From NCBI GenBank assembly GCA_031276615.1, contig JAISND010000181.1, positions 1 to 6,216 of the forward strand: 6,216 bases of DNA. Direction: 5' to 3'. This document shows positions 1-5,541 of this stretch, piece after piece (within the stretch, counting starts at the first letter, position 1; each line of letters begins with the position of its first letter). This DNA comes from Treponema sp. GTDB taxonomy: Bacteria; Spirochaetota; Spirochaetia; Treponematales; Breznakiellaceae. The notes under the pieces were generated by a model. The model did no database searches. It was not told the DNA's origin and was given only the letters and a program-made list of their open reading frames with translations. The translations under genes were made by a program, and so were the position numbers.

Positions 1-573
1 GGCGCCGAAGCCCCAGGAAAGGTGTACCAGGGGGCGCGCGATTTTTATGGACTTGACATCGCTGATATTCGTCAGCTCCGAATAATCCAGGGGGTTTACC
101 ACGTCCAGGGGCCCGAGGCTGTCGGCCTTGCCCCAGGTGAGCTTGCGCAGCCCCGCCTCAAGATTCAGGGGGCCGAAATAGGCCCGAAGGTACGCTTCGT
201 CCAGCATCCGCGGGAGGTAGGGCGAATCCGAAGGATAATCCGCCAGTTCCCTGAAACTTTCCGCGGAAAAATCAAGATTCAGGTACGCGTCCGCGTTCGC
301 GCCCGCGGCGCCGAAACTGAGGCTCCCCGAAAAAACATCTCCCAGGGAAGCCGCGTCCAGTTTTTCCCGGGTTTTGAAATCATGCACATAAGCAAGGAAT
401 TCCGCGGAAATTTCCCCGCCGATTTTTACGGAAAGGGGAAGCGTCCCCTCCCCTTCAGCGCCGGACTCTTCAGGGCCGAAACCAAAATCCTGCGCTTCAA
501 GCCCCCCGCCGGAACCGGGAAACAAAAAGGCCGAAAGCGCGAGGAACGCAAAAACCCGCGGGGCCTTCTTCAC
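1..573 (-). CDS. DUF1302-like outer-membrane beta-barrel protein, C-terminus cut by window edge
   Basis: An uninterrupted frame of 191 codons runs from a GTG start at 573 off the window edge. The GTG overlaps the TGA of the upstream gene (shared bases GTGA), and a strong GGAGG lies five bases before it, inside the upstream gene. Residues 1-27 look like a signal peptide: Lys-Lys near the N-terminus, a hydrophobic stretch at 7-18, and a likely cut after LEA (25-27). The mature part alternates hydrophobic and polar residues and is rich in Gly, Tyr and Phe, as beta-barrel strands are. Residues 142-163 carry LRKLTWGKAD followed by DVVNPLD, which resembles the conserved N-terminal region of DUF1302 proteins (a WG motif, then D-NP-D). 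Members of that family are often encoded beside MMPL exporters. I infer an outer-membrane partner of the pump. There is no ATG before residue 123, so an ATG-only gene search would miss this gene. The family assignment is from memory of the motif and is moderately sure; the coding call is strong. Confidence 0.82.
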   Translation of the reverse strand, partial: MKKAPRVFAFLALSAFLFPGSGGGLEAQDFGFGPEESGAEGEGTLPLSVKIGGEISAEFLAYVHDFKTREKLDAASLGDVFSGSLSFGAAGANADAYLNLDFSAESFRELADYPSDSPYLPRMLDEAYLRAYFGPLNLEAGLRKLTWGKADSLGPLDVVNPLDYSELTNISDVKSIKIARPLVHLSWGFGA

Positions 574-1343
574 CGGGCCCTCCCGGTTTCAAGATAGGTG
601 GTGGTAAAAACGGATTCGGGAATGGGATCGTCGTATTTGATGATGTCCACATTGATAAGGGTCGAGGTGCCGGAGGCGAGGGTACTCATCTTTGTGACCA
701 TGGGGGTAAGGCGGCCCTGCACGTCCCGGATATCCGAAATTTCAAGCGTCTTTACCAGGGCGGCCCTTTTGTCATAAAGCTCTATCTTCATGGCTATCTT
801 TGTTTCTTTGTCTATCCACTGGATCATCTTTGAATACTGGTAGGAACTGTCCTTTGGCACGGACTCGATAACATGGCAGACGCTGCCGCCCAGGTTTTCT
901 TCCCGGAGAAGGGTGTGCCTGTCCAAATCCGCCCCGCGGCTTGCGGAGGAAATATCATCGTAGGAGAAGTCGGTGCCCATAAAACTCCCGGAACCTTCGG
1001 ACGCGGCGATGCGGCGGACCTTTCCCAGGCTCGGCAGGAATATCCAGCGGTCGTCGACGCCGCCGGGATTCTCGATGGTAAGAAACCGGGTTCCCGCCAC
1101 CGACGCGGGGCGCTGAAATACAACCATGGTTCTGTCATTCCCCTTGGGGCCGTCCTTGGAATACTGATCGAGCATCCGTTCGGTTGTTGTACCGTCCCTC
1201 GCGGTGATGATCATGGTGGAGCGGGTGGAAACAGTATCCGCCTTAATCCGGTCCCGGGAAAGGCGGACGATGGACTCCGCGTCCTGGGCGTACACCGACC
1301 CGGCAAGAAGAACGAGTCCCGCAAGGATTACTTTTTTTTTCAT
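570..1343 (-). CDS. Outer membrane lipoprotein-sorting protein (LolA-like fold)
   Basis: The product is 257 residues, the usual size for this family. The start at 1343 is chosen because AGGAG (1352-1356) lies eight bases upstream and the protein then begins with a typical signal peptide: MKKK, a hydrophobic core at 5-14, and a probable cut after VYA (17-19). An in-frame ATG at 1484 would add 47 residues with no signal-peptide character. Residue 20 is Gln, not Cys, so the protein is predicted to be soluble and periplasmic, not a lipoprotein. The family hallmark is clear: RWIFLPSLGKVRRI (99-112) and SFMGTDFSYDDI (120-131). Proteins of this family (COG2834-type) have a LolA/LolB-like half-barrel that can hold lipid or acyl chains, and they are often encoded beside MMPL/RND permeases. 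I infer a periplasmic carrier between the pump and the barrel protein. A classical LolA is unlikely given the hallmark motifs and context. A run of nine A follows the ATG. Confidence 0.9.
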   Translation of the reverse strand: MKKKVILAGLVLLAGSVYAQDAESIVRLSRDRIKADTVSTRSTMIITARDGTTTERMLDQYSKDGPKGNDRTMVVFQRPASVAGTRFLTIENPGGVDDRWIFLPSLGKVRRIAASEGSGSFMGTDFSYDDISSASRGADLDRHTLLREENLGGSVCHVIESVPKDSSYQYSKMIQWIDKETKIAMKIELYDKRAALVKTLEISDIRDVQGRLTPMVTKMSTLASGTSTLINVDIIKYDDPIPESVFTTTYLETGRAR

Positions 1344-1347
1344 TTTT

Positions 1348-1361
1348 ACAACTCCTGTTGT
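1348..1361 (-). promoter_or_regulatory. Small hairpin with the ribosome-binding site in its loop
   Basis: On the minus strand ACAAC and GTTGT form a five-pair stem around the four-base loop AGGA, part of the AGGAG that serves the ATG at 1343. The stem is AU-rich and weak, and its 3' arm ends four bases before the start codon. It decides the start at 1343 and could display or mask the site. Confidence 0.5.
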
Positions 1362-1367
1362 TTGAAC

Positions 1368-1396
1368 CTTTCCCAAAAACTGAAGTTTTGGGAAAG
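1368..1396 (-). other. Hairpin upstream of the LolA-like gene
   Basis: Eleven-base perfect arms (1368-1378 with 1386-1396, CTTTCCCAAAA and its inverse) flank a seven-base loop. It sits 24 bases before the ATG in the 171-base gap after the exporter. No U-run follows on the minus strand. Possible roles are mRNA end protection, partial termination or uneven expression of the two genes; none is shown by the sequence. Confidence 0.6.
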
Positions 1397-1477
1397 CCTC
1401 GTTTTTCTGTTGTTTTTCCGGCCTTCCGCATGCTGACATTTTCCAGGGAGCACGGAATTGCCGGCCGCAATTTTTAT

Positions 1478-1506
1478 CGGGCAAAGAATCAGCCGATCCC
1501 TGCCCG
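1478..1506 (-). other. Weak hairpin just after the exporter stop codon
   Basis: CGGGCA (1478-1483) is the inverse of TGCCCG (1501-1506), with a 17-base loop, beginning eight bases after the exporter stop codon. On the minus strand it is followed by an A-rich tract, not a U-run, so it is not a convincing terminator. I see no good promoter in the rest of the gap, which supports read-through into the LolA-like gene. Confidence 0.25.
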
Positions 1507-1514
1507 GCAAACCG

Positions 1515-4232
1515 CTATGGCGCATAACTTTCACTTCCCGGTTTACCCGTTATAAATTTCGGTTTGATAATGACAAGCAGCGCCGGCAGCACCGTAAGGC
1601 TGATAAGGGCGCTTGAAAACATGGTAATGGCGATGAGCAGTCCAAGGTCCGCGAGCATGGTGAACTTCGAGAAAAGCAGAACGGCGAATCCCGCGCCTAC
1701 GGAAACGGCGTTTATAATGATCGCCTTGCCCGAAGTAAGGAAGGTGCGGCGGAGAAAATCCCCGGTTCCGCCGGAAGCCCGGTATTCCCGTTTGAACGCT
1801 TCAAGGCAGTGAATGGTATAGTCGATCCCGACGCCCACCGAAAGGCTGGCTACCATTGAAGTCCCGATATTGAGCTTTATTCCCGCAAAGCCCATCACCG
1901 CGAAATTGATAAGGAGGGAAATGAAAAGAGGCGGAATGCCGATCAGGCCGGCGACCGGCGATCTGTTTGAAACCGCGATAATGACGAACACCAGCGCGAG
2001 GGACATGATCATTGATATTAACTGGGACTGCACCACGAGATCGTTGATCGAACCTTCCACCATGGTCGTGCCGCCGATATAGGCTCTTGTATTGGCGGGG
2101 AAATTCGCCTGTATGTACCCTTCAATTTCCCGGAAAATATCCCTGCTGTCGTCCATTCCCAGCGTGCGAAGCTGAACGGTCGATTTTATGGAAGTCGGTT
2201 CCAGGGGATCGTTGGCGAAGTCGCCGATGTCCCCGGAAAGCAGCACCAGATAATTGGAAACAAGGCGCTGAAGCTCTTCGGGCCTTTCCTTGCCGTAACG
2301 CCGCGGGTCACGGGGAATTTCATAATAGGCGGCGCCTTCGTAGTTAAGCTGCCGCTTGAACTCCCGGACAAGATCGTTGGCGTCCATGCCCCGCTTTTTG
2401 GCGCCGGCCTTTTCCAGAAGGGCGGCGATTTCCCCGCCGGTGTAGAGCTTCTGTATCGCCGGGTTTTTCTCCTCTTCTTGCTCCGCCGCCGCGTCCCGCG
2501 CTTCGCCGGAGGCATCGGCCCCGAAATCCCCGAAACCGGAATCGCCGCCGAATCCGAAACCGCCGTCCGTGAAACCGAAGCCGGAATCGTCGCCGAAGCC
2601 AAAACCGGAATCAGCGTCCGGACTGCCCGCCCCGAAACCGCCGCCCGGGTTTCCCGCCAGCGGCTTGATGCCCCCGGGACTTTCATCGACATTGATCACC
2701 TGGTTGATCCGCTTGACAAGATCCGTAAAGCCCATGACTTTGCCGACCCGGGGAATTTTTTCTTCGAGGTAGCTTCCGAGATCGTCCAGAGCCGCCAGGG
2801 AATCCGGGTGCAGCAGCGTTTCGGAATCGCCGGCCTCCATTACCACGCTTACCACTTTGGAGCCTCCGAATTTTTCCCTGATGAAAAAATCGGATCTGGC
2901 AATATCCGTATCCGCCCTGAAGTATTCGACCAGCACGTTATCCACAACAAGTTTTGACATTCCGTACAGTGAAAACAGGATGATCATGGCCACCAGTATC
3001 AGGATGCTCCGTTTTTTCCGGACAACCGACACAAGGCCGGCGGCAACGGCGGCGCTCAGGGCATCCGGTTCCGCCGCTTTTTTTTCGGGGCCGCCCTTTC
3101 TTTCCGGAAGATCCGGGCCCCGGATAATGAGGAGCGCGGGGATCAGCGTCACGGCAACCGCGAAGGCGGCGGCCACCCCGAAACTGGAAAAGTAGCCGAA
3201 TTCCCGGATGGGCGTTACCGTGGTAAAGCAGAATGAAAAAAAGGCGACAAAGGTGGTCAGCGCCGCGAGAAACACGGGTTTGCCTATCTTTCCGAGGAGG
3301 CCGAGAATTATTTCCAGGTGCTCTTCCCTGTCCATCTTCGCGCTTCCCCGGCCGGTCAGGTAATGGGTCACCACATGGATGCCGTAGGCGCTTCCCACGG
3401 CAACGAGAATGACCGGCAATACCGTGGTAAGGACCGAAAGTTTTATCCCGAACAGGGGCATTGCCCCGATGGACCAGACCGTGGCGATTGACACCGTCAG
3501 CAGGGGAAGTATAACGGCGGTAAAACGGCGGAAAGAAAAGAAAAGCACCCCGAGCACCACCAGGATCACCATGGGTACCAGAAAGAGCAGATCGGCGTTC
3601 AGGGCTTCGTTGATGGTGGCGCTGATGACCGGCATGCCCGTTACGTACACCACGGCAAGGCCGTCAAACATTTCCCGGGCCAGATTCCTGATCCGCAGAA
3701 AATCCGCCGTTACCTCGGGAAGCCCGGAATCTTCGGTTTTGATGTTAAGCGAAACCAGAATCTGGGTGGCGGAAAAATCATCCGATACAAGGGCGCGCTC
3801 GTACATGTCCCAGGAAAGGACGCGCCGTTTCAATTCTTCGATTTCCCCGTCCGTTCCGGTAAAATCATCGCTTACCAGTTTTTCGACGATTATGGAATCC
3901 CTGTCGCCGGTGATGTAGTCGGTACCGGTCAGGGAGCTGATGTCCTCGACAATCTCAATATCCCTTACGCGGCTGGTGAAGTCCCGCATCCGGTTGAGAA
4001 ATTCCTTTTCGAAAACAGTACCGTAGCGCCGCTCGAGTCCTACCATGATGAAAAGGGAAGAGCCGAAAGTATCGTCTATCCTGTCCGATGTTTCAAGGGC
4101 GGGATCGTTCTCCGGCACAAAACGAAAGTTGTTATTGTCAAGTTCCGCCCTGGGAAGCTGGAAGGCAAAGAACGCGGTTATCAGGGTGATTGCCGCGACG
4201 ACAAGCCGGGGGTGTTTAAAAAATTTACGCAT
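1515..4232 (-). CDS. RND-superfamily exporter, MMPL family (HAE3-like)
   Basis: An inner-membrane permease of 905 residues with the duplicated RND plan. Numbering from 4232, the first membrane segment is about 8-26, followed by a periplasmic loop (27-212), a block of five segments (213-370), a charged cytoplasmic linker (371-395), the seventh segment (408-424), a second periplasmic loop (425 to about 720) and a final block of five segments ending near 890. The two halves carry matching motifs in their fourth segments: VGSAYGIHVVTHY around 280-291 and VGVGIDYTIH around 800-808. The Asp at 804 in the second half is the likely proton-relay residue; the first half has Ala at the equivalent place. 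The family moves lipids and other hydrophobic molecules using the proton gradient. The start at 4232 is preferred because AGGAG lies four bases upstream; an ATG at 4244 has no such site. Residues 527-573 form a Gly/Phe/Asp-rich insertion of unknown role. Substrate unknown. Confidence 0.95.
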   Translation of the reverse strand: MRKFFKHPRLVVAAITLITAFFAFQLPRAELDNNNFRFVPENDPALETSDRIDDTFGSSLFIMVGLERRYGTVFEKEFLNRMRDFTSRVRDIEIVEDISSLTGTDYITGDRDSIIVEKLVSDDFTGTDGEIEELKRRVLSWDMYERALVSDDFSATQILVSLNIKTEDSGLPEVTADFLRIRNLAREMFDGLAVVYVTGMPVISATINEALNADLLFLVPMVILVVLGVLFFSFRRFTAVILPLLTVSIATVWSIGAMPLFGIKLSVLTTVLPVILVAVGSAYGIHVVTHYLTGRGSAKMDREEHLEIILGLLGKIGKPVFLAALTTFVAFFSFCFTTVTPIREFGYFSSFGVAAAFAVAVTLIPALLIIRGPDLPERKGGPEKKAAEPDALSAAVAAGLVSVVRKKRSILILVAMIILFSLYGMSKLVVDNVLVEYFRADTDIARSDFFIREKFGGSKVVSVVMEAGDSETLLHPDSLAALDDLGSYLEEKIPRVGKVMGFTDLVKRINQVINVDESPGGIKPLAGNPGGGFGAGSPDADSGFGFGDDSGFGFTDGGFGFGGDSGFGDFGADASGEARDAAAEQEEEKNPAIQKLYTGGEIAALLEKAGAKKRGMDANDLVREFKRQLNYEGAAYYEIPRDPRRYGKERPEELQRLVSNYLVLLSGDIGDFANDPLEPTSIKSTVQLRTLGMDDSRDIFREIEGYIQANFPANTRAYIGGTTMVEGSINDLVVQSQLISMIMSLALVFVIIAVSNRSPVAGLIGIPPLFISLLINFAVMGFAGIKLNIGTSMVASLSVGVGIDYTIHCLEAFKREYRASGGTGDFLRRTFLTSGKAIIINAVSVGAGFAVLLFSKFTMLADLGLLIAITMFSSALISLTVLPALLVIIKPKFITGKPGSESYAP

Positions 4233-4257
4233 CTCTCTCCTCATCTGCCATTCGCGC

Positions 4258-4277
4258 GCGCCGGTATAGCCCGGCGC
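4258..4277 (-). other. GC-rich hairpin between regulator and exporter genes
   Basis: GCGCCGG (4258-4264) is the inverse of CCGGCGC (4271-4277), with a six-base loop. It lies 25 bases before the exporter start and has no U-run on the minus strand, so it is not a standard terminator. It might affect translation or mRNA processing in the 71-base gap. No separate promoter is visible in the gap. Confidence 0.35.
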
Positions 4278-4303
4278 CTTCCCTGCCCTGACCGGGCGAT
4301 ATT

Positions 4304-5041
4304 TCAGGGAGCACAGGGCGGTGAAGCCCGCGGAAACAGGGCGCCCAAAGGCCTGTCCTCCGGCTGCCGATCTGATTCCACGGGCGCCGAGAGGAAAGAC
4401 TGATCCAGCCCTTCCACGGCTATTCCCCGGAGAATTATCCTGAAAATTTTCCGCAGTTCCCCGATGATAAGGGCGGGGTCGCGCAGTTCCTTGGGAAGCC
4501 TTGCCGCTTCCTCGATAATATTGGAGAACAGCAGAAGAACAGCCCGTGAAACCGCCCCCACGTCGATGTCGGGATCAAAGGCGCCTTCGACAATGCCCCG
4601 TGAAATGGCGTCTTTAAGGACATTGTAGAACCTGTAGGTCGCGTCGGCGTCATTTTCCTCCGCCAGAAAGGGAAAGGGGTGGTTGGGGGCAAGGTAACGC
4701 TTCATGCTGAAAAAGACGATCATGTCGTCGGATTCGCCGAATATGTCCAGATAGCAATTCCAGAAAAGCTTGATAATTTCTATGCCGGACAGGCCGGGGT
4801 TCAGCCGGACGCCAAGGTACTCCATAAACCGGTTCCCCGCCTCGTCGCATATTTCCCTGAAAAGCATATCCTTGCTGGAAAAGTAGAGGTACAGGGTCGC
4901 CTTGCTCAGCTCCGCCTTCCGGGCAATATCCCGCATGCTCACCTTTTCGGCGCCGTGCTCAAGGATCAGTTCCTTCGCGCAGTTTACAATCAACGCTCTG
5001 CGCTCTGTCTTTTCCCGTTCCCTGCGTTCCGCGATACCCAT
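4304..5041 (-). CDS. TetR/AcrR-family transcriptional regulator
   Basis: The product is 245 residues, slightly longer than the common 190-220. Residues 12-60 form the three-helix DNA-binding domain: a first helix at about 14-28 (RALIVNCAKELILEHG), then the helix-turn-helix around 35-58 with MRDIARKAELSKATLYLYF and the closing FSSKDMLF typical of the family. The rest is a helical ligand-binding and dimer domain, and the last 25 or so residues are Pro-rich and probably disordered. The start at 5041 is chosen because GGGG lies five bases upstream and because the upstream ATG at 5092 has no ribosome-binding site and would add 17 residues unlike the family. It is the first gene of a same-strand series, 71 bases before the exporter, and a palindrome overlaps the -10 of its promoter. 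I infer that it represses the operon, itself included, until a ligand related to the exported substrate binds. Family sure; ligand and sign of control inferred. Confidence 0.93.
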   Translation of the reverse strand: MGIAERREREKTERRALIVNCAKELILEHGAEKVSMRDIARKAELSKATLYLYFSSKDMLFREICDEAGNRFMEYLGVRLNPGLSGIEIIKLFWNCYLDIFGESDDMIVFFSMKRYLAPNHPFPFLAEENDADATYRFYNVLKDAISRGIVEGAFDPDIDVGAVSRAVLLLFSNIIEEAARLPKELRDPALIIGELRKIFRIILRGIAVEGLDQSFLSAPVESDRQPEDRPLGALFPRASPPCAP

Positions 5042-5118
5042 ACATTCCCCAACAAGCCCAAGGCGGATACACCTTTTAATTAGAAAGACCATCGGTTATT
5101 TTAATTCCATCAGTTTTA

Positions 5119-5138
5119 TTATTACCTACAGGTTAGAA
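5119..5138. promoter_or_regulatory. Candidate TetR operator over the -10 element
   Basis: A 20-base imperfect palindrome is centred between 5128 and 5129, with perfect inner arms ACCT/AGGT two bases apart (5124-5127 with 5130-5133) and seven of ten positions paired overall. It covers the -10 and probable start of transcription. Regulators of this family commonly bind such palindromes in their own promoters, so binding here would block transcription. Assignment to this regulator is inferred from position. Confidence 0.45.
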
Positions 5139-5158
5139 AGAAAAACGGTATCTGTCAA
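5130..5158 (-). promoter_or_regulatory. Sigma70-type promoter of the regulator-exporter operon
   Basis: On the minus strand a perfect -35 TTGACA (5158-5153) is followed by a 17-base spacer and TAACCT (5135-5130), which matches the -10 consensus at three of six positions including the first two and the last. Transcription would begin near 5123, leaving a leader of about 80 bases to the ATG at 5041. It is the only good promoter match I see on the minus strand between the last terminator and the regulator. Confidence 0.65.
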
Positions 5159-5198
5159 GGGGAGATCAGGGCGGACGCATATAAACATGATACCACGA

Positions 5199-5327
5199 CG
5201 GGCGGGAAAAAAAAGGGTATAAATTTCTCCTGGGGGCCTGCCGGAGGCCAAAAACACCCCGCACGCAGGGCGTTTTTACCTCCGGCACCCCGCTCCACCG
5301 ATATTTCACCCTGTTTTTTCCCGCCCG
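5199..5327. repeat. 129-base interrupted inverted repeat
   Basis: Three paired blocks nest about a centre near 5263. The outer block (5199-5218 with 5308-5327) matches at 19 of 20 positions, beginning CGGGCGGG and an A-run. Then come 20 unpaired bases on each side. The middle block TGCCGGAGG (5239-5247) pairs perfectly with 5279-5287. The inner block (5250-5259 with 5268-5277) pairs over ten positions if one G-U is allowed on the minus-strand RNA. It could be a folded non-autonomous mobile element, a repeated extragenic palindrome or an elaborate terminator. No target-site duplication is seen at its ends. Confidence 0.75.
5250..5277 (-). terminator. Terminator-like core of the inverted repeat
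   Basis: Read on the minus strand, AAAAACGCCC and GGGUGUUUUU form a ten-pair stem with an eight-base loop; the sole imperfect pair is G-U on this strand but A-C on the other, so the fold favours minus-strand RNA. The U-run closes the stem. It could act as a second stop for transcripts coming from the beta-helix gene, about 90 bases before the operon promoter. Confidence 0.5.
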
Positions 5328-5500
5328 CAGTACTTTCCCCTCCAAATGCGCCCACCCTGCCGGAAACAGGGAAGAGCCGGGGTACGAGACTTTCTATAGC
5401 TACAAACCCCGCGGACATTCACCTGAAATTCACGTTTTCGTTCGTGTGGTCGAACCGGAGCTTCGTTGTGGTTAAATTCCGGGTAAACACACATTCGGCG
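5328..5500. other. Intergenic stretch without a recognisable gene
   Basis: I see no supported gene here. Two small hairpins are possible: CCCTG/CAGGG (5355-5359 with 5367-5371) and GTTCG/CGAAC (near 5440-5455). Short frames on the minus strand run through the flanking terminator or into the inverted repeat and lack family features, so they are not called. Confidence 0.5.
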
Positions 5501-5534
5501 AAAAAAGACCGCCCGGCCCACAAAGCAGGGCGGC
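5501..5534 (-). terminator. Intrinsic terminator of the beta-helix gene
   Basis: On the minus strand, eight bases after the TGA, CCGCCC (5533-5528) pairs with GGGCGG (5514-5509) across a 13-base loop; a G-U pair can extend the stem. It is followed by TCTTTTTT (5508-5501). A GC-rich stem with a U-run in this position is a textbook Rho-independent terminator. It separates the beta-helix gene from the operon below. Confidence 0.85.
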
Positions 5535-5541
5535 CCATTCT

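Noticed and set aside
22..597. Plus-strand open frame of 191 codons
   Set aside because: It lies opposite the barrel gene, which has a signal peptide, a strong ribosome-binding site and a family motif. The plus-strand product is rich in Arg, Gly and Pro with no domain, as expected for an antisense frame in GC-rich DNA.
1344..1484. 47-residue N-terminal extension of the LolA-like protein
   Set aside because: It would bury a good signal peptide inside the protein, has no ribosome-binding site of note and runs through the hairpin at 1368-1396.
2087..3918. Several plus- and minus-strand frames of 70-170 codons inside the exporter gene
   Set aside because: They overlap a full-length exporter frame with membrane segments and motifs, and have the skewed Arg/Pro/Ser composition of shadow frames.
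5042..5092. 17-residue N-terminal extension of the TetR-family regulator
   Set aside because: The ATG at 5092 lacks a ribosome-binding site, while the ATG at 5041 has GGGG five bases upstream and gives a normal N-terminus for the family.
5440..5456. GGTTCGA on the minus strand, like a tRNA T-loop
   Set aside because: Flanking bases do not form the five-pair T-stem, and no acceptor or anticodon arms could be fitted.
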